This document shows, in pieces, positions 23,099 through 31,751 of a stretch of DNA of 64,000 nt. The notes beneath the pieces are model-generated. The model was not told where the DNA came from. It saw only the letters and a program-made list of their open reading frames with translations, and searched no databases. Numbering within the stretch: position 1 is the first letter of the stretch; each line of letters starts with the position of its first letter. This stretch comes from Nilaparvata lugens (Eukaryota > Arthropoda > Insecta > Hemiptera > Delphacidae): NCBI RefSeq assembly GCF_014356525.2, contig NC_052507.1, positions 1,590,086-1,654,085 of the forward strand, in the 5' to 3' direction. The position numbers were made by a program, and so were the translations under genes.

Positions 23099-24534
23099 CT
23101 GCCCTCGGCTTCGCCTCGGGCTTCAAACTTTTTCCCACAGGGAGAAAAAGTCGTACTTTTCACTCTAGATATACAAATAACTATTAACATGAAGAGGAGA
23201 ACCCCATTTCTCCCTCCACAGTTTGTAGCGTAGACACAGACGGACATCCTGCGCACAATTGGATGCGCCGTGTCATTTTGCTTCATGTTCTTGTGATGAA
23301 AACATCTCTGTAACATACACATTGCTATTGCCAGCAATAGATGGAGGGGAGTGTTGCCGCGTCGCGTTACAAAGCTCTCTCACTCAGACACAAAAGAAGG
23401 AGAATGCTGCTAGGTAGTGGGAGTGATTAATGGAGGATAGAGCATCGGACCTCTCCGTCTTCGAGAAAGAGCCGTGTTAATAGTTATTTGTATATCTAGA
23501 GTGAAAAGTGCTGTTTTTTCTCCCTGAGGGAAAAGTTTGAAGCCCGAGGCGAAGCCGAGGGCAACAATTTTCCTGAGGGAGAAAAAACATTTTTCACTCG
23601 TGATATACACAACATTTTTCCTCCACCTACATTTTTATAAAAACTGCATATAAAATAATTTTTAAAAACGTATGTGACCAAACAATGTGTTACAAAATAA
23701 TCTTAAACAGAAACAGCTGACTTGTAATCACAGTTCTCCTCCTACAGCACTATCTGTCGGCTAAAGTTGTAACAACAATGACAGCCAAAACTACAGCAAT
23801 GATGAAGTTCCCGTTTCAAATTTGATTAGTTAATAAGTATATTCGTTGGCTGATATTTTGAATAACATGGAATAAAAGAAAAAAATATATATTTTTTAGT
23901 ATAGTGATATGAAGTTTGTAATAATAATTTCAGCATACAAACATAAATTTTATATATCGATCAATGTCTGGTTGAGTATTGAATTTAGTTGGTTTAATGA
24001 CTACTCTATATGCTTCCTCATCTGAGCTTAGACCTTCTGACCTATTCCAAATGTACGTTTTTAAAATAGAGATGCTTCCCATGTTATTTAAATGGAGTCA
24101 CTTTTACTCCCTAGGGAGTTTTTCTGTTTTTTAGTACCGAGAGCGAAAAAGTGACACTTTAGTATCATGTTTCAGGGAGTAAAGTAAGTACTTTTGACAG
24201 TAGGTGGAGGAAAAAGTAATTTATCTCGCACTTTAGTACTCTACTATGAACGTTTTCATTGGGAGATTTCACAAGATAGTTAGTACTTGCCCAGGGAACT
24301 CTACCACTAACTCTACTAATAAAAACCAGGCTTAAAGGTACAATAATTCAATCTAAAAATGAAGAACAGAAATTTCATTCTTCCACTAGAACATTTTTTC
24401 TCACCATGTTTCAGATCCAGAGACAAACGCGACATAGATGTCATTCGTGAAAACCATTGTTTTCTGTGGGAAGACGACGTTGAGCCGAATTCATGGGAGA
24501 AAAGACTGGCCAAAAAGTACTATGACAAACTATT
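23099..24534. repeat. Second copy of the segment 18516-19975
   Basis: From CTGCCCTCGGCTTCGCC onward this block repeats the inner foldback element (left arm truncated), the right arm of the outer foldback and the start of FRA10AC1 exon 2, in the same order and orientation. Differences are scattered substitutions and small indels. The LINE lies between the two copies. Beyond 24534 only this copy continues into complete exon 2. Confidence 0.9.
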
Positions 24535-24580
24535 CAAAGAGTACTGCATCTGTGACTTGAGTCTTTACAAAGAAAACAAG
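24415..24580 (+). CDS. FRA10AC1: FRA10AC1 exon 2, complete
   Basis: 166 nt after acceptor TTTCAG. The first A completes Thr39, followed by SRDKRDIDVIRENHCFLWED, DVEPNSWEKRLAKKYYDKLF and KEYCICDLSLYKENK. This is the best conserved part of FRA10AC1 proteins. It ends at AAG|GTATGA and joins exon 3 in phase 0. The donor and last 14 exon bases are the seed of a downstream minisatellite. A foldback element ends about 83 bp upstream of the acceptor. Confidence 0.93.
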
Positions 24581-25344
24581 GTATGATTATCAGGAATATC
24601 TTAATACCGTATTATTATTTCTAAACGAAAATCCAAATTAAATGCTTTAATTCACCCCGAAGACTTCTGCTACTGCAAATATTGACAACAAAGAAAACAA
24701 GGTATGATTATCAGGAATATCTTAATATTATTATTTCTAAACGAAAATCCAAATTAAATGCTGCAATTTACCCGAAGACTTCTGCTACTGCAAATATTGA
24801 CAACAAAGAAAACAAGGTATGATTATCAGGAATATCTTAATATATTATTTCTAAACGAAAATCCAAATAAATGCTGCAATTCACCCCGAAGACTTCTGAT
24901 ACTGCAAATATTGACAACAAAGAAAACAAGGTATGATTATCAGGAATATCTTAATATTATTATTTCTAAACGAAAATCCAAATTAATGCTGCAATTTACC
25001 CGAAGACTTCTGCTACTGCAAATATTGACAACAAAGAAAACAAGGTATGATTATCAGGAATATCTTAAATTATTATTTCTAAACGAAAATCCAAATTAAA
25101 TGCTGCAATTCACCCCGAAGACTTCTGATACTGCAAATATTGACAACAAAGAAAACAAGGTATGATTATCAGGAATATCTTAATATTATTATTTCTAAAC
25201 GAAAATCCAAATTAAATGCTGCAATTCACCCCGAAGACTTCTGCTACTGCAAATATTGACAACAAAGAAAACAAGGTATGATTATCAGGAATATCTTAAT
25301 ATTATTATTTCTAAACGAAAATCCAAATAAATGCTGCAATTCAT
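24569..25344 (+). repeat. Minisatellite repeating the exon 2 splice donor (7 donors, ~115-bp period)
   Basis: The phrase ACAAAGAAAACAAG|GTATGA occurs at the genuine exon end (GT at 24581) and again with GT at 24702, 24817, 24931, 25045, 25160 and 25276. Each copy carries the last about 14 exon bases plus about 100 bp of intron (ATTATCAGGAATATCTTAAT... CACCCCGAAGACTTCTG...). Spacing is 121, 115, 114, 114, 115 and 116 bp. Use of any downstream donor would read GTA TGA and stop at once. Confidence 0.95.
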
Positions 25345-25438
25345 TAGCATTTGAATAATTGCAATATCTCAGTAATTTCCATCTTAGACTGGCTGGCCGC
25401 TATGGCTTCGTATAAAATGCGCGCTGCTATCCAGAGAT

Positions 25439-25511
25439 TGTCAGTTTGGTGTAAGGGTAAGCATTCCTGACCGGCAATTAGGAGGTACTGGGTTCGATTT
25501 CCGGGCTGACA
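25439..25511 (+). repeat. tRNA-like sequence, probably the head of a SINE
   Basis: A 73-nt cloverleaf can be drawn: acceptor TGTCAGT/GCTGACA, A-box TGGTGTAAGGG, anticodon stem CCTGA/TTAGG with loop CCGGCAA (GGC in the anticodon position), T-arm CTGGG-TTCGATT-TCCGG. The B-box GGTTCGATTTC has one mismatch, and position 33 is C rather than T. Several G-U pairs and a 40-bp direct repeat on both sides (from 25344 and 25651) favour a tRNA-derived SINE or pseudogene over a working tRNA gene. Confidence 0.5.
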
Positions 25512-25565
25512 AATAATTTTTGAATAGTAGCGCTCATCGAAATTCCATCTAGCTGTTTACCCTAT

Positions 25566-25645
25566 TGTCAATATTTGCAGTAGCAGAATTCTTCAGGGTG
25601 AATTACAACATTTAATTTGGATTCTTGTTTAATAATAGTAATAAT
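25566..25645 (-). repeat. Inverted single unit of the donor minisatellite
   Basis: GTCAATATTTGCAGTAGCAG and the following bases are the reverse complement of the intron part of the minisatellite unit (CTGCTACTGCAAATATTGAC ... AAATCCAAATTAAATG). It is a single copy, separated from the array by the tRNA-like sequence, and lacks the AAG|GTATGA part. Confidence 0.8.
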
Positions 25646-25719
25646 TAATTTATTAGCATTTGAATAATTGCAATATCTCAGTAATTTCCATCTGTAGATC
25701 TTAATAAGTTGAATAGTAA

Positions 25720-26549
25720 GGCTACAAATACACTGAAAGCGGAGCGGAGCGTGACGTGGCGTTGGGGAGCGTCGTGAACAATATAATATTAAGTAATAAG
25801 CAAAAACACACAGGAAGCGGAGCGGAGCGTGATGTGGCGTTGAGGAGCGTCGTGAACAATATAATATTAAGTAATGAGCTAAAACACACTGAAAGCGGAG
25901 CGGGACGTGACGTGGCATTGGGGAGCGTCGTGAACAATATAATGTCAAGTAATGAGCTGAAACACACTGGAAGCGTCTACTCGCAGAGCGGAGCGGAGCG
26001 GAGCGTCAAACTTTGGAACAAGCTGGTTTGTTTTTTGGAGCGTCTACGAGCGGAGCGTCAAAGCGTGAAAGTGCAAGTGCCCTACTAATATACATACTAG
26101 TGGTCTACTCTTGTACATAACAATGCACTTGTTTCACTAAATTTTCCCACCATCTAGTACACTAGTATATTTAATGTTTGCCCAAATTCCCCTGTAATGT
26201 GTATTATTTGATTATTAAAAAAATAAAACTCATCTATTACATTTTGAAATCAAAAGTAAGACATTCATATTCCTATGAAATTTTAAAAATCCATCAATTC
26301 TCTCACCATCTAGTAAATGTTGTGGGGGGAAATTTGGTTCATATTTTTTCCCCGTGCTGAATAACACTGAGTCTTAGCTAATATCCAATACTTTAAGCTA
26401 TTATTCTCACAAAATAATGTACGTTCAAACTTGGACAACGCCATTTTCTAGGCTCTTGACGCTTGACGCTCAGACGCTTCCTGTGTGTATCATGAACGCT
26501 CCGACCACGTCACGCCACGCTCCGCTCCGCTTTCAGTGTGTTTGTACCC
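25720..26549. mobile_element. TIR element rich in GAGCG repeats, TAA flanks, copy 1
   Basis: Ends GGCTACAAATACACTGAAAG and CTTTCAGTGTGTTTGTACCC are inverted repeats extended by GCGGAGCGGAGCGTG. TAA flanks both sides (25717-25719, 26550-26552). The left part (about 25735-25975) is a 78-bp tandem repeat with three units, each holding GCGGAGCGTGACGTGGCG and GTCGTGAACAATATAATATT. Because 78 is a multiple of 3, an artificial open frame runs through it. It fits the TWA-flanked foldback group. Confidence 0.75.
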
Positions 26550-26559
26550 TAATAGACTC

Positions 26560-26806
26560 AAGTATGTTCTGGAGCCACTGACAAGCATCTTCTCCAGCAG
26601 CATGAACTTCAATCAGCCCTCCATGATATGAGTGTTGTGGACACTCAGATATCAGGTGTTGCATTTATTGAATTTGTCCACATTGGCACAGAGGTCAGAG
26701 GTGTATACCCATGCTGTCGTCAGCTCAGCACACCTTCCTACCTGCGTCCTGAACCGGTTAAGGCTGTGCAAAGGCTAAAAAATAAACTTTCTACAGGTGA
26801 TATTTT
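26560..26806 (+). other. Exon-like segment of unknown origin
   Basis: A GC-richer stretch with an open frame reading HDMSVVDTQISGVAFIEFVH, IGTEVRGVYPCCRQLSTPSY and LRPEPVKAVQRLKNKLSTG, followed by a possible donor (ACAG|GTGATA). No family is recognised. Its 3' end is repeated inverted near 27570-27620 within a large inverted repeat, so it may be a captured host exon or transposon coding fragment. There is no acceptor or continuing exon that I can assign. Confidence 0.3.
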
Positions 26807-27625
26807 TCAAACTTTTTCGATTTGTATATCATTAAGCTATCAAAGTGAAAAAGTTTTCTCAGGAAAACATGTTTTTCCCGGTCATTACTTTTCGAAATAT
26901 GAACGACCAAAGTTTAAATTTTTGGGACAGAACTTTTCAAATTCGGTAAGAGATAAATCCATGAGATTCAGAGGATAAATTCTTCATGGTATTGTTGATT
27001 AAATAGAAAAAAAAATATCTGAAAATATCAATTTTTGAGAAAGTTATTCAATTTACTATAATCGACCAAAAATAACTTTTAGTTGAGCTATTTTTGGTAA
27101 ATTGAATAACCTTCTCAAAAAATCATATTTTCAAAAGATTTTTGTTTCATTCAAACAACAATAGGCCTACCATGAAGTAATTTATCCTCTTAATTTCATG
27201 AATCTATCTCTTAACGAATTTGAAATTTTCTGTCTCAAAACTTTAAGCTTTAGGTGCTGATTTCTAGTTTACTTATTTCTGGACTGAAAAGTGGACTCAA
27301 TTCAAGTGGATAGCATAACCTATAATTTTCATTCATTCATTCATAACTCTACCTTCATTGTATTATCATTCATCCCATCATCATCTCCTAGGCTTAAAAT
27401 ACTTCTAGAAAGTCGCCTTTGTAAAATAATAAATAGCTCAACAAGTAATGATCGAAAAAAAGGTTTTTCTGAGAAAACTTTTTTATTTTGATAGCTTGAT
27501 GATTTACAAATCGAAATACTTTGTCACCAAATAAATACAAACCGAATATCTAAACCAAAATATAAACCAAATAAATATCACCAGTTGAAAGTTTATTTTT
27601 AGCCTTTGCAGAGCCTTAAGGCCAC
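26755..27625. repeat. Large inverted repeat (arms ~400-550 bp, centre ~27075)
   Basis: The left arm phrases AAAGGCTAAAAAATAAACTT, GGTGATATTT, AAGCTATCAAAGTG and CAGAGGATAAATTCTTCATG recur reversed and complemented on the right (AAGTTTATTTTTAGCCTTTG, AAATATCACC, TTGATAGCTTGATG, CCATGAAGTAATTTATCCTC). The arms are diverged and of unequal length. It lies between the two GAGCG elements. Confidence 0.75.
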
Positions 27626-27712
27626 TCAGCTGGGTGCCAGGGACAATGCCAAGACATATCTTCATAAGCAACTATGTGAATTATTTTATTTTCATAGGCC
27701 AATACAAAAATT

Positions 27713-28736
27713 TGAAACACACAGGAAGCGGAGCGGAGCGTGATGTGGCGTTGAGGAGCGTCGTGAACAATATAATATTAAGTAATGAGCTAAAACACAC
27801 TGAAAGCGGAGCGGAGCGTGACGTGGCGTTGGGGAGCGTCGTGAACAATATAATGTTAAGTAATGAGCTGAAACACACTGGAAGCGTCTACTCGCAGAAC
27901 GGAGCGGGGCGTCAAACTTTGGAACAAGCTGGTTTGTTTTTGGAGCGTCTACAAGCGGAGCGTCAAAGTGCGAGTGCCCTACTAATATACATACTAGTGG
28001 TCTACTCTTGTACATAATAATGCACTTGTTCTACTACATTTTCCCACCATCTAGTCTTCTTCTTGTGCCTTATCCCATTTAAATGGGGTCGGCATTCCTT
28101 CCTCTTAGTCTGCCTCTCCACAAAGCCCTATCCAATGCTTCCTCTCTCCTCCAACCGCTCGACGGTTTGTTCTACCACCTTTTCCACCATCTAGTACACT
28201 AGTACATTAATTAAATGTTTGCCCAAATTCCCCTGTAATGTGTATTATTCAAAAGAGAACTTTCATCTATTGCACTTTGAAATCAAAAGTAAGGCTATTC
28301 TAATCAATTTCATTCATATTTCTATGAAGTATGGATACCTGAGTGTTATAACAAGTCTTTCTTCAGTAGATATTGGATTTCTCCAATTAGTGACTTTTCC
28401 CAAATCAGGCTTCACTCTCATCAAAATATAATCAAAGGTTGAAGTTGACTTTTTTATGTACTCAAAAAATTGGGACTTTCTTAACACATTAAACAGATGG
28501 TGATATTCAACAAATAGTCGACGATTTAAGTCAATTTCACTCTGCCCTAGCAGGCTTAGCTAATATCCAATACTTTAAGTAATTATTCTCACAAAATAAT
28601 GTACGTTCAAACTTGGACAACGCCATTTTCTAGGCCCTTGACGCTTGACGCTCAGACGCTTCCTGTGTGTATCATGAACGATCTGACCACGTCACGCCAC
28701 GCTCCGCTCCGCTCCGCTTTCAGTGTGTTTGTACCC
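27713..28736. mobile_element. GAGCG TIR element, copy 2 (left end truncated)
   Basis: Begins inside the 78-bp repeat (CACACAGGAAGCGGAGCGG) and carries through to the same right end CTTTCAGTGTGTTTGTACCC followed by TAA. The body matches copy 1 except for an RTE-like insertion at 28056-28179 and about 200 bp of divergent sequence around 28280-28550. Confidence 0.75.
28056..28179 (-). mobile_element. Short RTE-type LINE 3' end with target-site duplication
   Basis: Contains CTTCTTCTTGTGCCTTATCC and ATGGGGTCGGC, a pattern seen at the 3' ends of many arthropod RTE-type elements. It is flanked by TTTTCCCACCATCTAGT and TTTTCCACCATCTAGT, a roughly 16-bp target-site duplication inside the GAGCG element. 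It is severely 5'-truncated. Confidence 0.6.
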
Positions 28737-28854
28737 TAATATGGCCCTTAGTAATCAGCAAGAATTTAATCTAAACATCTAGTCATTCGTTACTTATGCA
28801 TTTATGTGTTATCAGAATATATATTATACCGTAATATATTCGGTATTCGGATAA

Positions 28855-28895
28855 CATATTCCCGGGCTCGGCAAGCCTCGCCCGGGAAACTATCC
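28855..28895. repeat. GC-rich hairpin CCCGGGCTCGG...CCTCGCCCGGG
   Basis: A short perfect-ended palindrome in AT-rich DNA, 230 bp upstream of FRA10AC1 exon 3. It resembles in composition the hairpin cores of the elements at 2335, 15134 and 18298. Confidence 0.6.
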
Positions 28896-29127
28896 TCATA
28901 CCGTAAACACTAACTTTCTGTGCTTGTAGCGTAATATACTATTTCAATCGTGTATGCACATGGGAGCGGCAAACGATTTTACTATTTTTTTTCATTTGGT
29001 CTTAAATGGATGATTTCGTTGATAATTCAGTTGATATGAGAGACGTGTATACTAGCATTTTGAAGATTTTAGTTCTGATTTTAGATAACTGTTCTCAATC
29101 AACATAATTTATTTTATCGATTTTCAG

Positions 29128-29287
29128 GTTGCTATGAGATGGCAGACTGAACCCGAATTGATCTCAGGAAAAGGTCAGTTTGTTTGCGGTGAGAAAAAAT
29201 GCGCAAATAAAGAGACGTTGAGATCGTGGGAGGTGAATTTCGGATACATTGAACATGGAGAAAAGAAGAATGCTTTAGTCAAATTAC
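29128..29287 (+). CDS. FRA10AC1: FRA10AC1 exon 3
   Basis: 160 nt between acceptor TTTTCAG and donor C|GTGAGT. It encodes VAMRWQTEPELISGKGQFVC, GEKKCANKETLRSWEVNFGY and IEHGEKKNALVKL plus one base. The first zinc-binding pair (C-x4-C in CGEKKC) and the family hallmark SWEVNFGYIEHGEKKNALVK are present. Phase 0 at the start and phase 1 at the end match exons 2 and 4. Confidence 0.95.
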
Positions 29288-29539
29288 GTGAGTATAATTA
29301 AACTAATATTGATATAATTTTGAGTATCATATAAAAGGTAAAATAAAAGAAATGTTGTCATTTTCATATAATTTATTCGAGCCAAACTAAAGTTTTAATG
29401 CACTCAAGAAATCCTGATGCCTTGATGATGGTGCATTGGAACTTTATTGTGGCTCAAATAAATTATGTAAAACTGGCAGATTTTTTTATTCCACCTTAAT
29501 TTGGAGAAATTCCACAAAATCTCAGTTCATAGTGTAAAT

Positions 29540-29990
29540 TGTATTATATACTAGCAGGTAACTTGAGCTCCGAAAGCGTCTAATTAAAAACTTGACAAAC
29601 TGAAAACTTGACTTACTGAAATCTTGGAGAATTTAAAATAGGCCTATAACCATCCTCGGTAAATTAAGAATCTATATGCAAAATTCCAAGTTAATTAGTC
29701 CAGTAGTTTAAACGTGATGATGCGTAATTCGTGAATTTCCCATCCCGTACGTGTATAAGCCAATTCTTTCCCACATTATATTATAGACTGGCAGGTAACC
29801 CGTGCTCCGCAAGGCACAAGTGTACGATCAGAAACTGGACTAACTGAAATTCGAAGAATTGAAAATAAGCCTATCTGTAAATTGATAATCTATTGGCACA
29901 ATTTCAAATTTATGTCCAGTAGCTCAGACATGATGTAGCGTCATTCGTTAATTTCCTATCCCGTACGTGTATAAGCCAATTCATTCCTTG
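29540..29990. repeat. Two diverged tandem copies of a LINE/SINE-like 3' repeat
   Basis: Two head-to-tail units share CTAGCAGGTAAC / CTGGCAGGTAACCCGTGCTC at the start and CCCGTACGTGTATAAGCCAA at the end, about 230 bp each. This kind of unit is a common dispersed repeat in arthropod introns; its class is not certain. Confidence 0.55.
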
Positions 29991-30078
29991 ATTATTATTT
30001 TATATGATAGTTCATAGTACTCCATTTGTATGAAGTAGACTTTCTGAATAGATTATAGTTCTATAATTTTACCTTTTT

Positions 30079-31107
30079 ACTTTCCTTGCCCTATTACCAT
30101 AGGTAAGGAAAGTATTGCTTTCCTAAAAAAATTAAGGTATCCTAGTTTCAAGTTTTCTATACGTTTCAAGGTCCCCTAAGTCCAAAAACATGATTTTTGG
30201 GTGTTGGTCTGTGTGTGTATGTGTGTGTGTGTGTATGTGTGTATGTCTGTGAACACGATAACTCCATTCCTAATTAACCGATTGACTTGAAATTTTAAAC
30301 TTAAGGTCCTTATACCATGAGGATGTGACAATAATAAATTCAATAAAATTGGATTCAAAATGGCGGATAATTACTAAAAAACCATGTTTTTCACGGTTTT
30401 CTCGAAAACGGCTCCAACGATTTTCTTCAAATTTATAACATAGATAGCTATTTATAAGCCCTATCAACTGAAATGAGTCTCATTTCTGGAAAAATTCCAG
30501 GAGCTCCGTAATATTATTGAGAAAAATGGCGGATAATCACTAAAAAACCATGTTTTTCACGGTTTTCTCGAAAACGGCTCTAACGATTTTCTTCAAATTC
30601 ATACCATGGATAGCTATTTATAAGCCCTATCAACTGACACGAGTCTCATTTCTGGGAAAATTGCAGGAGCTCCGTAATATTCTTGAGAAAAATGGCGGAT
30701 AATTACTAAAAAACCATGTTTTCCACGATTTTCTCAAAAATAACTTGACCGATTTTTTTCAAATTCACACCCTGTATAGTTATTTATCAGCTCTATCAAC
30801 TGGCATGAGTCTTCTTTCTGGGAAACTAATGAGGGTCCACCCCATCCTTGAGAAATAAACTTAGTAACCTCCTTCTCGTGCATGAGGAAGGTAGGTAGCG
30901 CAGTTCATAAAAAGAACACAAAGTCGAGTTATTTCATCTGTAGAACAGCTGTTTCGACGACTTTAAAAAAATGACGACTAAAAAAATCATCGAATTTCAC
31001 AGTTTACACAAAGGAAAACAATTATATATAAACATATATATTATACAGAAGTCTGATCGTAGTTTCAAATATGGGCAAGGAAAGTTGTGTGAGTGTACCA
31101 CACCAGA
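30079..31107 (-). mobile_element. Helentron/HINE-like element, copy H3
   Basis: Same termini as H1 (ACTTTCCTTGCCCTATTACC left, CACACCAGA then T run right). It has a shorter (GT)n near 30207-30245 and three internal tandem units of about 165 bp (each with ATGGCGGATAAT, TTTTTCACGGTTTTCTCGAA and AGCCCTATCAACTG). It occupies intron 3 of FRA10AC1. Confidence 0.6.
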
Positions 31108-31149
31108 TTTTTTGTTAGGGCTACTCTTAAATATCAAGAAATGACAATC

Positions 31150-31295
31150 TAAGCACCCTTTTTTCTTATTTTTTCACTCACGACATATTTCGACATTTAG
31201 GTCATTATCAAGTGAGTGAAATCTTGATAATGACATAAATATTGAAACGAAACATGTTGTGCGTAAGACATTTTTAAAAAAGGGTACTTGGATTT
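31150..31295. repeat. Hairpin-forming repeat around CATTATCAAG...CTTGATAATG
   Basis: Inverted copies of CTCACGACATATTTCGACAT and GTTGTGCGTAAGACATTTTT-type sequence flank CATTATCAAGTGAGTGAAAT. It is a short imperfect foldback 85 bp upstream of exon 4, class unknown. Confidence 0.5.
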
Positions 31296-31378
31296 TTATT
31301 TGTTAATATTCTATGATTTTGTTATTATAGATACCTCAATAAATGAATTGTAAATCCAAATATAATACTGTTTTGCAG

Positions 31379-31667
31379 GATTATGTCCACACTGCTCAGA
31401 GAAACTGAACTACAAAACGAAAAGGAAAGAAGTGAAAAAGAAGAAACTGAAGCGACTGAAGTCCAACAAAGATAGGAAACGTGAGAAGGTGTCGTCAACT
31501 GATGCACAGAGTGAGACAGAAGTAGACCAGCCACAGACGGAAGACACAAATTGTGAGGAAAATGAAGATGCCGAGGCAGTTAGTATTGGAAGCAGAAACC
31601 ACCTGACCTTGAGGAACCTTCCAGAGATGAGGAGTTTGAGGAATATCTAGAAGAGCTTCTACTTTGA
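31379..31667 (+). CDS. FRA10AC1: FRA10AC1 exon 4 (last coding exon), with apparent frameshift
   Basis: It follows acceptor TTTTGCAG. It completes Arg148 and reads LCPHCSEKLNYKTKRKEVKK with the second CX2C, then a basic/acidic low-complexity tail. The literal frame ends at TAG 31648-31650 after SRNHLTLRNLPEMRSLRNI. From about 31588 another frame reads YWKQKPPDLEEPSRDEEFEE, then YLEELLL and TGA at 31665-31667. That matches the acidic C-terminus of the family. A one-base deletion at about 31580-31588 would explain it, either a real mutation or an assembly error. Confidence 0.85.
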
Positions 31668-31751
31668 ACTGAAGTAGACCAAGGACTGAAATACTCTTGA
31701 ACGTGACAGAAAACCTGGTACTATAGTGGGGTCCACGTTAAAAAGGCAGTA

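Larger units (their letters stand above)
10033..31667 (+). other. FRA10AC1: FRA10AC1 homologue, gene span (proximal exon 1 to stop)
   Basis: Four coding exons join in phase: 10033-10148 (or 6438-6553), 24415-24580, 29128-29287 and 31379-31667. The assembled protein is about 237 aa in the literal frame, or 243 aa if the exon 4 frameshift is corrected; vertebrate FRA10AC1 is about 315 aa. Diagnostic blocks are DVIRENHCFLW, WEKRLAKKYYDKLFKEYC, SGKGQF, RSWEVNFGYIEHGEKKNALV and a CX4C...CX2C zinc-binding pattern. The family is nuclear and found with spliceosomes. Intron 1 is over 14 kb of nested transposons. Recognition is firm; expression and functionality are inferred. Confidence 0.9.

Noticed and set aside
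24758..25099. Repetitive 113-codon frame RRLLLLQILTTKKTRYDYQ
   Set aside because: It is the translation of the donor minisatellite, kept open by a unit length near 114; non-coding.
24569..25344. CRISPR-like array
   Set aside because: Regular repeats without variable spacers, in a eukaryotic intron; the repeat unit is the whole period.
25439..25511. Functional tRNA-Ala(GGC)
   Set aside because: Position 33 is C rather than T, the B-box has a mismatch, several stem pairs are G-U, and it is embedded in repeats; a SINE head or pseudogene is more likely.
25568..25967. Long overlapping frames on both strands through the GAGCG minisatellite (also 27634-28015)
   Set aside because: The 78-bp period is a multiple of three, so frames stay open by chance. 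The protein would be a simple repeat.
26628..26978. 116-codon frame as a complete gene
   Set aside because: Only the first part looks coding; after a donor-like site it runs into AT-rich intron-like sequence of the inverted repeat.
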